From contig QFZU02000192.1 of NCBI GenBank assembly GCA_003260025.2, forward strand, positions 30,556 to 94,555: a stretch of 64,000 bases of DNA, given 5' to 3'. Shown here one piece after another: positions 15,395 through 24,021 of this stretch. The stretch comes from Microbispora triticiradicis. GTDB lineage: Bacteria; Actinomycetota; Actinomycetes; Streptosporangiales; Streptosporangiaceae. Within the stretch, counting starts at the first letter, position 1; every line of letters starts with the position of its first letter. The position numbers and the translations under genes are program-made. A model generated the notes under the pieces. That model ran no database searches. It worked only from the letters and a program-made list of their open reading frames with translations, and was not told where the DNA came from.

Positions 15395-17080
15395 TTGACC
15401 GACTCGATAACGACCGGCCCCATAACGACCGACAAGAGCACGACCGATCAGAGCACGAACGAGCCGGGCACGACCGACTTCGACGCGATCGTCGTCGGCG
15501 CCGGCTTCGCCGGCATCTACATGCTGCACAGGCTCCGCAACGAACTCGGCTTACGGGTGCGGGCCTTCGACCGCGCCGGCGGCGTGGGCGGCACGTGGTA
15601 CTGGAACCGCTACCCCGGCGCCATGTCGGACGTCGAGGGCTTCGTCTACCGCTACTCCTTCGACAAGGAGATGCTCCAGGAGTGGAACTGGACCACCAAG
15701 TACACCCCCCAGCGTGAGCTCCTCGCCTACCTGGAGGCGGTCGTCGAGAAGCACGGGCTGGGCGAGGACATCCAGCTCAACACCGGCGTCGAGAGCGCGG
15801 TCTTCGACGAGTCCCGGGGCGTCTGGACCATCGGCACCGACACCGGTGAGACCTTCACCACGCGGTACCTGGTCACCGCGCTCGGGCCGCTGTCGACGGC
15901 GAACATCCCCGACATCGAGGGCCGCGAGCGCTTCCGGGGCAGGATCGTCCACACCGGCGCCTGGCCCGACGACCTCAGCATCGACGGCAAGCGCGTCGGC
16001 GTCGTCGGCACTGGGTCCACCGGCACCCAGTTCGTCTGCGCCGCCGCCAAGGTGGCCGGGCATCTGACGGTGTTCCAGCGTTCGGCGCAGTACTGCGTCC
16101 CGTCCGGCCACGGCCCGGTCACCGACGAGTACGTCGCGGAGGTGCGGGCCGGCTACGACCTCATCTGGGACCAGGTGCGCGGCTCCCGCGTCGCCTGCGG
16201 GTTCGAGGAGAGCGAGGTCCCCGCGATGAGCGTCTCCGAGGAGGAGCGCCGGCGCGTGTTCCAGGAGTACTGGGACAAGGGGAACGGCTTCCGCTTCATG
16301 TTCGGCACCTTCTCCGACATCGTGACCGATCCGGCGGCCAACGAGGCCGCCGCGGAGTTCATCCGGTCGAAGATCAGGGAGATCGTGAAGGACCCGGAGA
16401 CGGCGCGCAAGCTGACGCCGACCGACCTCTACGCCAAGCGCCCCATCTGCAACCCCGACTACTACGAGAACTTCAACCGCGACAACGTCACGCTGGTCAG
16501 CATCAAGGAGAACCCGATCAGGGAGATCACCCCCAACGGGGTCGTCACCGAGGACGGCGTGGAGCACGAACTCGACGTCCTGGTCTTCGCGACGGGCTTC
16601 GACGCCGTGGACGGCAGCTACAAGCGGATGGACATCCGCGGCCGGGGCGGCGTGACGATCCGGGAGCACTGGGAGGACGGCCCCACCGGCTACCTCGGCG
16701 TCGCCACCCACGGCTTCCCCAACCTGTTCATGGTCCTCGGGCCGAACAGCGCCTTCAGCAACCTGCCGCCGGGCATCGAGACCCAGGTCGAGTGGATCGC
16801 GGGCCTGATCCGCACGGCTGAGAAGAACGGCACGACCGTGATCGAGGCCACCGCGAGCGCCGAGGACGCGTGGACCGAGACCTGCCGGGAACTCGCGGCG
16901 TACACGCTCTTCCCCAAGGTCGCCTCGTGGATCTTCGGCGCCAACATCCCCGGCAAGAAGAACACGGTCATGTTCTACTTCGCCGGGCTGGGGTCCTACC
17001 GGGCCAAGCTGAGCGAGGTGGCGGAGGCGGGGTACGAGGGATTCGACCTGCAGGCCAGTCCCTCGCTGACGCCGGCCTGA
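15395..17080 (+). CDS. Type I Baeyer-Villiger-like flavin monooxygenase, probable phenazine N-oxygenase
   Basis: The product has 561 residues from TTG 15395, which has AAGGAG seven bases upstream. FAD and NADPH Rossmann motifs are VVGAGFAGIYML and VVGTGSTGTQF. The Baeyer-Villiger fingerprint FxGxxxHxxxWP is exact (FRGRIVHTGAWP). The cyclohexanone-monooxygenase signature GGTWYWNRYPGAMSD is also present. In Lysobacter and Nocardiopsis phenazine clusters a BVMO-like enzyme of this kind (PhzNO1) oxidises ring nitrogens of 1,6-dihydroxyphenazine to N-oxides. The same role is inferred here from context and family. The gene contains a TTA leucine codon at 15551-15553, so translation may depend on the bldA tRNA. 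A strong hairpin follows. Confidence 0.9.
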   Translation: MTDSITTGPITTDKSTTDQSTNEPGTTDFDAIVVGAGFAGIYMLHRLRNELGLRVRAFDRAGGVGGTWYWNRYPGAMSDVEGFVYRYSFDKEMLQEWNWTTKYTPQRELLAYLEAVVEKHGLGEDIQLNTGVESAVFDESRGVWTIGTDTGETFTTRYLVTALGPLSTANIPDIEGRERFRGRIVHTGAWPDDLSIDGKRVGVVGTGSTGTQFVCAAAKVAGHLTVFQRSAQYCVPSGHGPVTDEYVAEVRAGYDLIWDQVRGSRVACGFEESEVPAMSVSEEERRRVFQEYWDKGNGFRFMFGTFSDIVTDPAANEAAAEFIRSKIREIVKDPETARKLTPTDLYAKRPICNPDYYENFNRDNVTLVSIKENPIREITPNGVVTEDGVEHELDVLVFATGFDAVDGSYKRMDIRGRGGVTIREHWEDGPTGYLGVATHGFPNLFMVLGPNSAFSNLPPGIETQVEWIAGLIRTAEKNGTTVIEATASAEDAWTETCRELAAYTLFPKVASWIFGANIPGKKNTVMFYFAGLGSYRAKLSEVAEAGYEGFDLQASPSLTPA

Positions 17081-17113
17081 GACCGCGCGGGGGCGTGCCC
17101 CGCGCCGACATAC

Positions 17114-17150
17114 GAGGGTCCGGACGGCCGGGAAGGCCGTCCGGACCCTC
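17114..17150 (+). terminator. Terminator hairpin after the BVMO-like gene
   Basis: GAGGGTCCGGACGGCC (17114-17129) and GGCCGTCCGGACCCTC (17135-17150) are perfect 16-base arms around a five-base loop, 33 bases after the stop. There is no T-tract, but the strength and position fit an intrinsic terminator closing the phzB-to-BVMO transcript. Confidence 0.85.
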
Positions 17151-17248
17151 CGCGTCCGCTTGAGATAAGCGGCATTTCCTGCTCTCCGGACGAGATATTC
17201 AGTGAGGAGTTCTCGTGTTCGAGGCCCGCGATTGTTTAACAAAGAGGC

Positions 17249-17279
17249 TTGACTCTAATGGTTCATTGTCGGATACGAT
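17249..17279 (+). promoter_or_regulatory. Sigma-70-like promoter giving a probably leaderless ABM mRNA
   Basis: TTGACT (17249-17254), 19 bases, then TACGAT (17274-17279). Six bases after the -10 comes the ATG at 17286, where transcription should begin. No ribosome-binding sequence is visible before that ATG, consistent with a leaderless transcript. Confidence 0.6.
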
Positions 17280-17285
17280 GAAGTC

Positions 17286-17612
17286 ATGACTGAGACCGTG
17301 ATTCGCGTCGACGACCAAGTCGCAACCTTCATCAACATCTTCGACGTCGACCCCTCGAAGCAGCAGGAACTAATCGCCATTCTGAACGAGGGCACCGAGA
17401 AGGTCATGCAGCACCGGCCCGGCTTCGTCTCGGTGAACATTCTCGCCAGCGCGGACGGCACCCGCGTCGTGAACCTCGCCCAGTGGCGCAGTGTCGACGA
17501 CATCAAGGCGACCATGGGCGACCCCGAGGCGCAGGCCATCGCGAAGCGGACGGCGGAGATCGCCAAGGCGGCTCCGGCGCCCTACAAGGTCATCTCCGTC
17601 CATCACGCCTGA
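17286..17612 (+). CDS. ABM-domain (antibiotic biosynthesis monooxygenase-like) protein
   Basis: The product has 108 residues. The ferredoxin-like ABM pattern is clear: VATFINIFDVDPSKQQELIAI, then MQHRPGFVSVNILASADGTRVVNLAQW, then MGDPEAQAIAKRTAEIA. ABM proteins are small dimeric cofactor-free oxygenases or accessory enzymes in aromatic natural-product pathways. A direct role in phenazine tailoring is suggested only by position, between the N-oxygenase-like gene and phzS. It appears to have its own promoter and a leaderless start. Its GC content is lower at the 5' end than in its neighbours. Confidence 0.88.
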   Translation: MTETVIRVDDQVATFINIFDVDPSKQQELIAILNEGTEKVMQHRPGFVSVNILASADGTRVVNLAQWRSVDDIKATMGDPEAQAIAKRTAEIAKAAPAPYKVISVHHA

Positions 17613-17804
17613 CCAGGCACTCCGCGGCAACCCACAAGCGGGTCCGGGCCCCATGCGACACACTCCGTCCGCCTCTCGGCATCGGCGGACGGACGTCGCC
17701 CGCGCATCCCCCAGAGCGGGCGGTGTCCGGGGCCCGGCCCTGACCGCACCGCCCACCCGAAGGTGACGAAGAGTAGCCACCCCCGGCCCAGGGAGCGCGA
17801 CGCC

Positions 17805-19022
17805 ATGACGACTGCCAACACCGCCGACATCGTGATCGCGGGCGCGGGGATAGGAGGGCTGGCCGCCGCGCTCGCCCTGCACGCCAAGGGGATCCACGCG
17901 GTCGTGCTGGAGGCCGCGCCCGAACTCGCGCCGCTCGGAGTGGGAATCAACATCCAGCCGGCCGCGATCGGCATACTGACCGAGCTCGGGCTCGGCGAGA
18001 CGCTGGCGGCCACCGGCATCCGCACCCGCGAGCACCGCTACCTCGACCACAAGGGCACCACGCTGTGGACCGAGCCCCGGGGCGTCGACGCCGGCCACGA
18101 GCACCCCCAGTACTCCATCCACCGCGGCGAGCTGCAGATGCTCCTGCTCGCGGCCGTACGGGACCGGCTCGGCCCCGGCGCGGTGCGCACCGGGCTCCGC
18201 GTCATCTGCTTCCACCAGACCCCCTCCGGCGTCCGCGTCCTCGCGCACGACGAGAGCGGGGGAGCGGTCGAGATTCAGGCCGCCGCGCTGGTCGGCGCCG
18301 ACGGGCTGCGCTCCGCCGTGCGGTCCCAGCTCCACCCCGACCGCGTCCCGCTGTCGCCCGCAGGGGTCGACATGTGGCGTGGCCTGTCCGAACTGGACGA
18401 GTTCCTCGACGGGCGGACGATGATCCTGGCCAACGACGAGCAGGCCACCCGGCTGATCGCCTATCCGGTCTCCCGGCGCCACGCGGAGCGCGGCAAGGCG
18501 CTGGTGAACTGGGTCTGCCTGGTCGCGGCCCCGTCGAAGAGCCTGGCCGGCGACGCGGGCTGGAACCGCCCGGGACGGATCGAGGAGGTGCTGCCCCACC
18601 TCGCCGACTGGGACTTCGACTGGCTGCACCTGCCCGCGATGCTCGCCCGCAGCCCCCGCATCCTGCGCTACCCGATGGTCGACCGCGACCCCCTGCCGCA
18701 CTGGGGAGAGGGCCGGGTGACCCTGCTCGGCGACGCCGCCCACCTGATGTACCCGATCGGCGCCAACGGCGCCTCGCAGGCCGTCATCGACGCCGCCACG
18801 CTCGCCGCCGAGCTCGCGGAAGGCGACGACGTGGCCACCGCCCTGCTGCGGTACGAGGCCGCCAGGCGCCCCGCCACGACCGCCATCATCCTCGCCAACC
18901 GGAACATGGACGGCGCGGAGCGCGGCATCGCCGGTCGTCCCGGCCACGACAAGACCGCCGAACTCGCGACCATCACGCACCGCTACCGAGTGGTGGTGGA
19001 GCGGCGACAGCCGCTCACCTGA
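17805..19022 (+). CDS. phzS: FAD-dependent phenazine monooxygenase PhzS-like
   Basis: The product is 405 residues from ATG 17805 (GGGAG upstream), matching the roughly 400 residues of PhzS. Group A flavoprotein hydroxylase motifs are IAGAGIGGLAAALAL (dinucleotide-binding), VGADGLRSAVRSQL (DG motif) and VTLLGDAAHLMYPIGANGASQA (GD motif). PhzS enzymes carry out decarboxylative hydroxylation of phenazine carboxylic acids. The Lysobacter homologue acts twice on phenazine-1,6-dicarboxylate to give 1,6-dihydroxyphenazine. With the BVMO-like gene this predicts an iodinin-type N-oxide. No phenazine N-methyltransferase (PhzM) is seen, so pyocyanin is not expected. A strong hairpin follows two bases after the stop. 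Confidence 0.92.
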   Translation: MTTANTADIVIAGAGIGGLAAALALHAKGIHAVVLEAAPELAPLGVGINIQPAAIGILTELGLGETLAATGIRTREHRYLDHKGTTLWTEPRGVDAGHEHPQYSIHRGELQMLLLAAVRDRLGPGAVRTGLRVICFHQTPSGVRVLAHDESGGAVEIQAAALVGADGLRSAVRSQLHPDRVPLSPAGVDMWRGLSELDEFLDGRTMILANDEQATRLIAYPVSRRHAERGKALVNWVCLVAAPSKSLAGDAGWNRPGRIEEVLPHLADWDFDWLHLPAMLARSPRILRYPMVDRDPLPHWGEGRVTLLGDAAHLMYPIGANGASQAVIDAATLAAELAEGDDVATALLRYEAARRPATTAIILANRNMDGAERGIAGRPGHDKTAELATITHRYRVVVERRQPLT

Positions 19023-19024
19023 GC

Positions 19025-19073
19025 GGATGGACCGCCCGGCCGGTAGCCGCACTTATCGCCGGGCGGTCCATCC
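19025..19073 (+). terminator. Terminator hairpin after phzS
   Basis: GGATGGACCGCCCGGC (19025-19040) and GCCGGGCGGTCCATCC (19058-19073) are perfect 16-base arms separated by 17 bases, starting at the phzS stop. It closes the phenazine core cluster on this side. Confidence 0.85.
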
Positions 19074-19473
19074 TGGCAGGCGTGACCCGCGTGGAAGGCC
19101 GTCGGCGGGAAAATCCGTCCGAGAACGTGGCCGATGAATGGCAGGACCACGCCGCGAGAAAATGGCACGCAAATCGGAATCGACCGCCCCGCGGACGCGA
19201 TTCTCGATTCACCGGGCATGAAGCGTCGAGACATCCTGACAATGCGTTTACAGAATGTCTTCGGTAGGCCTGGTTACCGGGCTTCGCCGGTTACGGGTGC
19301 GGCATCGGACGCCGGACGTCAACGTGGAAACGGCCTCCCGCCGGGTCATGTCTGCGGTCCTCGTCCTTAAGACGAATCGCGGCGCGGAAAGGTGACACGC
19401 GGCGGCCGTGCGGGCGGTGTCCGCCGGTGGGCGGACACCGCCTCTCACGACAGGCCGCCGGGCGGCCGGTGCC
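19074..19473. other. Intergenic region after phzS
   Basis: About 400 bases between convergent phzS and the azoreductase-like gene. I see no convincing gene. Parts have mixed composition with lower GC (19120-19260). A TGTCACC-N16-CGTC match on the minus strand near 19.37-19.40 kb points into phzS antisense and is probably chance. Confidence 0.4.
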
Positions 19474-20187
19474 TCACCGCGTACGGGCCGCCGCGCCGCT
19501 GCGCGCCGCACGGCCCGCCAGCTCCGACACGGCGGTCCGGGCCGTGGCCAGCGAGTCCGCCGCCAGGGGCTTGAAGCGGGCCAGGGCGGGCACGTCGGAC
19601 GCCCTGGTCATCTCCGCGCCGACGAAGCAGAGGTTCTCCGGGGCCACTCCCAGGTCGGTGAAGTACGCCCTCAGGTAGGGCGTCTGGAAGTCGAAGTCCT
19701 CCCGTGGCGTGCCCGGGGCGTAGCACCCGCCGTGGGCGGTGACCACCACCACGTTCGTCCTCCGGAGGAGGTGGTCTCCCGTGCCGGCGTCGAGGAAGGC
19801 CCCCGGGAAGGTCACCCGGTCGATCCAGGCCTTGAGGGACGCGGGCACGGAGTAGTTGTACATCGGGACGCCGACCAGCACCGTCTCCGCGGCACGCATC
19901 TCCGCGATCAGCGGCAGGGTCAGCGCCCACTCACGCTCCTCGGCGGGGCCCTCGGTCATCTCCGCCACCTCCGGCAGCGCGACCGGGCCCCTTCTCTCCA
20001 CCCGGATGCCGAGGGAGACGAAGGCCGGGGACACCAGCGGGACCGGTTCGGCCGCGAGGTCGCGGTACCGGTACCCCGCGCTCCCGTGCAGACACCGCCA
20101 GGTGTCGGCGTACAGTGCCGTCAACTGCCTGGTGACCGAGTCGCCGTGGTCGCTGGCGCTGGAGTCCAGGTGAAGCAGGGACGTCAC
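19474..20187 (-). CDS. FMN-dependent NADH-azoreductase / quinone reductase (AzoR-like)
   Basis: The product has 237 residues from GTG 20187, chosen because AGGAGGTGA lies just upstream. The flavodoxin-like fold motifs of AzoR are present: LLHLDSSASDHGDSVTRQL (phosphate loop), ETVLVGVPMYNYSVPASLKAWIDRV (split by short turns) and VVVTAHGGCY. Such enzymes reduce quinones and azo dyes by two electrons using NADH and often protect against redox-cycling compounds. It lies next to a MarR regulator and the phenazine genes, so detoxifying or reducing phenazines is plausible but inferred. It is probably transcribed with, or just downstream of, the MarR gene. Confidence 0.9.
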   Translation of the reverse strand: MTSLLHLDSSASDHGDSVTRQLTALYADTWRCLHGSAGYRYRDLAAEPVPLVSPAFVSLGIRVERRGPVALPEVAEMTEGPAEEREWALTLPLIAEMRAAETVLVGVPMYNYSVPASLKAWIDRVTFPGAFLDAGTGDHLLRRTNVVVVTAHGGCYAPGTPREDFDFQTPYLRAYFTDLGVAPENLCFVGAEMTRASDVPALARFKPLAADSLATARTAVSELAGRAARSGAAARTR

Positions 20188-20316
20188 AGGCTCACCTCCT
20201 GTCGCTGCGCGTGCATCGCGCACTCCCTTCCCGATACTTTCCGTCACACACCTATGACGTTCCGTAGTCGACAGAGGTGACAGGGGCGTATCGGTGGGGC
20301 CGGAGAGCGGCACGGG

Positions 20317-20787
20317 TCACTGGTGAGGGCGGCCGGTGAGGAGGGTCGTCACCTCCCGGGCCCGCGCGTTGAGGCGTCCGACGAACTCGGTGAGCATCTC
20401 CAGTTGGCCGTCGTCGTAGCCGTCGACCACCGCGAGGAACTCCGTCTCGATCCTGGAGAAGATCTCCGTCAGCGCCGCCTCGTGCCGCCCCGTCGACCGG
20501 ATCAGCACCCTGCGGCGGTCGAGGGGGTCGCGGTGGCGCTCGACGAAGCCACCGCGTTCGAGCCGGTCGATCAGCGCGGTGACGGCCGAGGTGCTGAGGC
20601 CGGTCGACTCGGCGAGCCGCCCCGCGGTGAGCTCCGGCTCGTGGCGGGCGAGGTCCAGGCACTTCAGGTCGGTCGGCCCGAGCCCGAACCGGTCCGCGAT
20701 GGCCTGGTGCAGCGCCAGGCCGCGACCGGCGTTCTCGCGCATCGCGTCCATGAGGGATCGCAGCGCTTCGGATCGATGCCTTGACAC
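20317..20787 (-). CDS. MarR-family transcriptional regulator
   Basis: The product has 156 residues from GTG 20787 (GGAG upstream). The winged helix-turn-helix is at about residues 38-100 (FGLGPTDLKCLDLAR, TAGRLAESTGLSTSAVTALIDRLE, GFVERHRDPLDRRRVLI), with dimerisation helices at both ends. The gene is divergent from the FAD monooxygenase at 20874, and the short gap contains a perfect 8+2+8 inverted repeat that suits a MarR dimer. Ligands of the family are usually phenolic or redox-active aromatic compounds, so phenazine sensing is a reasonable hypothesis. Confidence 0.92.
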   Translation of the reverse strand: MSRHRSEALRSLMDAMRENAGRGLALHQAIADRFGLGPTDLKCLDLARHEPELTAGRLAESTGLSTSAVTALIDRLERGGFVERHRDPLDRRRVLIRSTGRHEAALTEIFSRIETEFLAVVDGYDDGQLEMLTEFVGRLNARAREVTTLLTGRPHQ

Positions 20788-20813
20788 GGACGCTCCATCC
20801 GGCTGAAGTAGAT

Positions 20814-20831
20814 ATCTCGATGAATCGAGAT
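20814..20831. promoter_or_regulatory. Inverted-repeat operator in the marR/monooxygenase divergent region
   Basis: ATCTCGAT-GA-ATCGAGAT is a perfect palindrome with 8-base arms in the 86-base gap between divergent genes. Size and symmetry fit a MarR-family dimer site controlling both directions. Confidence 0.75.
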
Positions 20832-20873
20832 TTCCTATCGGTCGAACGAATTCTATCTGTCAGGGAGCGGAGC

Positions 20874-22469
20874 ATGCCAGGAGAGTCCGTACCCGTCCTC
20901 GTCGCCGGGGCAGGCCTGGCGGGCCTGTCCACCGCGATGTTCCTCGGCGTCCACGGGGTGCCCGCGCTCGTCGTGGAGCGCCACACGGGCCTGTCCACCC
21001 AGCCCAAGGCGCGGGGGCAGATGCCCCCCACCATGGAGGCGCTCGCCACGGCCGGGGTGGCCGGGCGGTTCCTCGCCGCGGCGCCGCCGGGGACGGACGA
21101 GAGCATCATCGTGATCGCGGAGAGCGTCACGGGCCGGGTCCTGCACGACTTCGTGCAGGCCGCTCCGGACATGTCCGCCCTGTCTCCCGCGCCGATGGGC
21201 ATGGTCAGCCAGGAGCGCGCCGAGCGCATCCTCGCAGAAAGGGCCGTCGAACTCGGGGCGGAGATCAGGTTCTCCACGGTGCTGGAGTCGTTCCGGCAGG
21301 ACGGCGACTCCGTCGTCGCGTCGCTCGTGGACCGCGCGACCGGACGGCGGCGGACCGTCACGGCCCGCTATCTGGTCGGCGCGGACGGGCACAAGGGCAC
21401 GATCAGGGACGCCGCCGGGATCGCGGCGCACGGCAGGACCTCGTTCGGGCCGATGCGGACGATGTTCCTGCAGTTCGAGGCCGACCTCGACGTGACGCTC
21501 AAGGGCGCCGCGTTCGGCCTGTTCTACATCCAGAACCCCGCACTGCCCGGCGGGTCGGCCACCGTGGTCACCACCGATCACCCCGGCCGCTACGTGCTGA
21601 GCTGCGTCTTCGACCCCGGTGAGGAGCCCGGCCCGGACCGGCTCACCGAGGTGATCCGCATCGCCTGCGGGGTGCCCGGCCTGAACCCGCGCGTCGTGGA
21701 CGCCGCCTGGTCGTCCCCGGGCGGGCACGTCACCCGGGTCGCCGACACCTTCCGCTCCGGGCGGGTCGTCCTGGCCGGGGACGCCGCCCACCTGATGCCG
21801 CCGACCGGCGGGCAGGGCGGCAACGCCGCCGTCCTGGACGGCTATCACCTCGCCTGGCGGCTCGCGTACACGCTGGCGGGCCTCGCCGGTCCGGGCCTGG
21901 TCGCCTCCTACGACGCCGAGCGCCGGCCGTACGCCGACGTCCTCGCCGAGCAGCAGTACGCGAACATGGTCCAGCGGCACGCTCCGCACCTGCGCGACGA
22001 GAGCGTCGCCGAGATCATGGATCCCGCGGTGGGACTGTTCGGGTACGTCTGCCCGTCGGGCGCCTTCGCCGCCGAGCCGGACGACGGCCGTCCCCTCTTC
22101 GAGAACCCGGCCTCGCCCTCGGGACGCCCGGGAACGCGGGCGCCGCACGTGCGGCTCGACCGCGAGGGCGTTCCGGTCTCCTCCCGCGACCTGTTCGGCA
22201 CGGCGTTCACGTTGCTCGCGGGTCCGGCGGGAGAACCGTGGGAGAAGGCGGCGGCCGAGGCCGCGCGGCGGACCGGTGTCACCGTCGGGACGCACGTCGT
22301 CGGAGCCGCGGGGGGCCTCGGCGATCCGGAGGGCCGGTTCACCGCCGCCTACGGGATCACGGCCGAGGGCGCCTCGCTCGTACGGCCGGACGGCGTCGTC
22401 GCCTGGCGGTCGCGTGGCCCCGCCGCCGCCGGCGAACTGGAGGCCGCGCTGCGTACGGTCCTCGCGTGA
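20874..22469 (+). CDS. FAD-dependent aromatic hydroxylase (TfdB/PgaE-type, group A)
   Basis: The product has 531 residues from ATG 20874 with GGGAGCGGAG upstream. An upstream extension of the frame crosses the operator and was not used. FAD-binding motifs are VLVAGAGLAGLSTAMFLG, YLVGADGHKGTIRDAAG and VVLAGDAAHLMPPTGGQGGN. The C-terminal thioredoxin-like domain (from about residue 410) is typical of phenol and polyketide hydroxylases. The substrate is unknown. Position beside the phenazine cluster and divergent control by MarR allow either a tailoring or a degradative role. Confidence 0.9.
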   Translation: MPGESVPVLVAGAGLAGLSTAMFLGVHGVPALVVERHTGLSTQPKARGQMPPTMEALATAGVAGRFLAAAPPGTDESIIVIAESVTGRVLHDFVQAAPDMSALSPAPMGMVSQERAERILAERAVELGAEIRFSTVLESFRQDGDSVVASLVDRATGRRRTVTARYLVGADGHKGTIRDAAGIAAHGRTSFGPMRTMFLQFEADLDVTLKGAAFGLFYIQNPALPGGSATVVTTDHPGRYVLSCVFDPGEEPGPDRLTEVIRIACGVPGLNPRVVDAAWSSPGGHVTRVADTFRSGRVVLAGDAAHLMPPTGGQGGNAAVLDGYHLAWRLAYTLAGLAGPGLVASYDAERRPYADVLAEQQYANMVQRHAPHLRDESVAEIMDPAVGLFGYVCPSGAFAAEPDDGRPLFENPASPSGRPGTRAPHVRLDREGVPVSSRDLFGTAFTLLAGPAGEPWEKAAAEAARRTGVTVGTHVVGAAGGLGDPEGRFTAAYGITAEGASLVRPDGVVAWRSRGPAAAGELEAALRTVLA

Positions 22470-22522
22470 CCGGGCCGGAGCGTGACCAGGCGGCAGCGTG
22501 ATCGGGCCGGGGCAGGCGGGGG

Positions 22523-23770
22523 TCAGTAGCCGTAGCGGCTCTTCAGGTGGCGCCAGAGGTCACGCAGCATCCACGCGTCGAACTCGGTGATGGAGGTGGC
22601 CGTGCCCGCCTTCATGAGGAAGCAGCACTGGCCGGTCGGCGTCCAGTCGTAGAAGTCGTCCAGCCCGAAACCGTGCCCGATCTCGTGCAGCAGGATGTGG
22701 ATGTCGTCGCTGCCGAGGTTGTCCACGAGATACTCGCTGCCGACGCGCTGGCCCCAGTCGCCTCCCGCGCCGCCGTCCATGCCCGCCGTGAGCCACAGGG
22801 ACATGTCGTAGTGGTGGGAGGCCCCGCCGGGACAGTCGGGATAGGCGCCCGACTGGTTGAAGAAGCGGCCGCAGGGCTCCGCGCACTGCGGCGCGTTCTC
22901 CCGCATGTCGCCGACGTACACGTCGACCGAGTCGTCGTCCCACTGCAGCGTGGCGCGGTCGCGGACCGCCCAGCCGACCACCTTGACCGGCACCTCGGCG
23001 TACGGCCAGCCGTCGTGACCGGCCATCACGTTCATCCACTTGCCGAACGACCTGCCCAGCGCGGCGTGGATGCGGTCGCGCAACTCAGCGGACACGGGGG
23101 CGGGGGAGTCCCAGCGGACGCAGTAGTTGATCGATCCGCCGTTGGCCATGATCTGGTCCCAGCCGAAGTTGCGGAAGCCGTACGGATCGCGGTCGCCGGA
23201 CTCGGTGTGCCGCCAGACCTCGTCGAGCGGCGTGACCAGGGCGGCGGGCGGGTTCCAGCCGCTCTGGGCGGCGGCGGTGTCGGCGAAGGCCTTGACCTCC
23301 AGGAGCCCGACCGCGGCCTTCCCGCTCTCCAGCACGATCCGCAGCCGGGTGGTGGTGACGGCGGGGAAGGAGGCGGTGACGTAGCCGTCCACAGTGACGG
23401 GGTAGGCGGCGGGGATGTCGGCGTAGGCGGCGCCGTCCCAGCTCTGCAGCCTCCAGGAGACCGGCTCCCGGACGCCGCCTCCGTCGTCGAAGAAGTACAC
23501 CTGCGCCGAGGAGATCGTCTGGGCCGAGGGCCAGGTCAGCAGGGCCCACTGTTCGCCCGCCTGCGGCCACGTGCCCCATCGGCGGTTCCGGAGGTCGTTC
23601 GAGCGTGACGGGTCGACGCCGTCGTTGATCGCGGCGACGTTCTCCCAGGGGGAGGTGTAGGAGGCGGTCGCGGTGGCCCAGGGGGCCACGTTGACGACGG
23701 CGGCGTCCGACCGCGTGGGCACCAGCAGGAAGCCGGCGAGCAACGCGACGACGGCGAACAGACGCCTCAT
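22523..23770 (-). CDS. Secreted zinc metalloprotease with N-terminal discoidin-like domain
   Basis: The product has 415 residues from ATG 23770 (AAGGAG upstream). A signal peptide (MRRLFAVVALLAGFLLVP, cleavage near SDAA) is followed by a galactose-binding/F5-8C-like beta domain (residues 25-170: WATATASYTS, VYFFDDGGG, TTRLRIVLES). The catalytic domain has the zincin motif HEIGHGFGLDDFYD (HExxHxxxxxD) near residue 372. Several cysteine pairs (CAEPCGRF, GQCCF) suggest extracellular disulfides. The substrate is unknown. The carbohydrate-binding-like domain suggests attachment to polysaccharide or cell wall. Confidence 0.88.
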   Translation of the reverse strand: MRRLFAVVALLAGFLLVPTRSDAAVVNVAPWATATASYTSPWENVAAINDGVDPSRSNDLRNRRWGTWPQAGEQWALLTWPSAQTISSAQVYFFDDGGGVREPVSWRLQSWDGAAYADIPAAYPVTVDGYVTASFPAVTTTRLRIVLESGKAAVGLLEVKAFADTAAAQSGWNPPAALVTPLDEVWRHTESGDRDPYGFRNFGWDQIMANGGSINYCVRWDSPAPVSAELRDRIHAALGRSFGKWMNVMAGHDGWPYAEVPVKVVGWAVRDRATLQWDDDSVDVYVGDMRENAPQCAEPCGRFFNQSGAYPDCPGGASHHYDMSLWLTAGMDGGAGGDWGQRVGSEYLVDNLGSDDIHILLHEIGHGFGLDDFYDWTPTGQCCFLMKAGTATSITEFDAWMLRDLWRHLKSRYGY

Positions 23771-24021
23771 ACAGGCTCCTTCGCGGCGACGTGGCGGTCC
23801 ACGCGCCGCTGTGGGGGGTGTGGCACGGTCTCCGAGTTTTTTCCGTCCGATTTGTGGTGTCAAGGGGATGAATTACGGTCATGTGCCGTTGGTGCGGCGG
23901 AATCGCGTGAGATCGCCCCGGACGTCCGCCGCCATCGCCCGTCCTGCCAGCCGTTTCACCCCGCGGATCGCCGGGCCAGTCAGGCGGTGAACCGGGAGAG
24001 ACGCCTTTTCGTCTAGTCGGC

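Noticed and set aside
19371..19399. Fourth TGTCAC-N16-CGTC match (minus strand)
   Set aside because: It points into the 3' end of phzS in antisense and has no gene downstream on that strand, so it is most likely chance.
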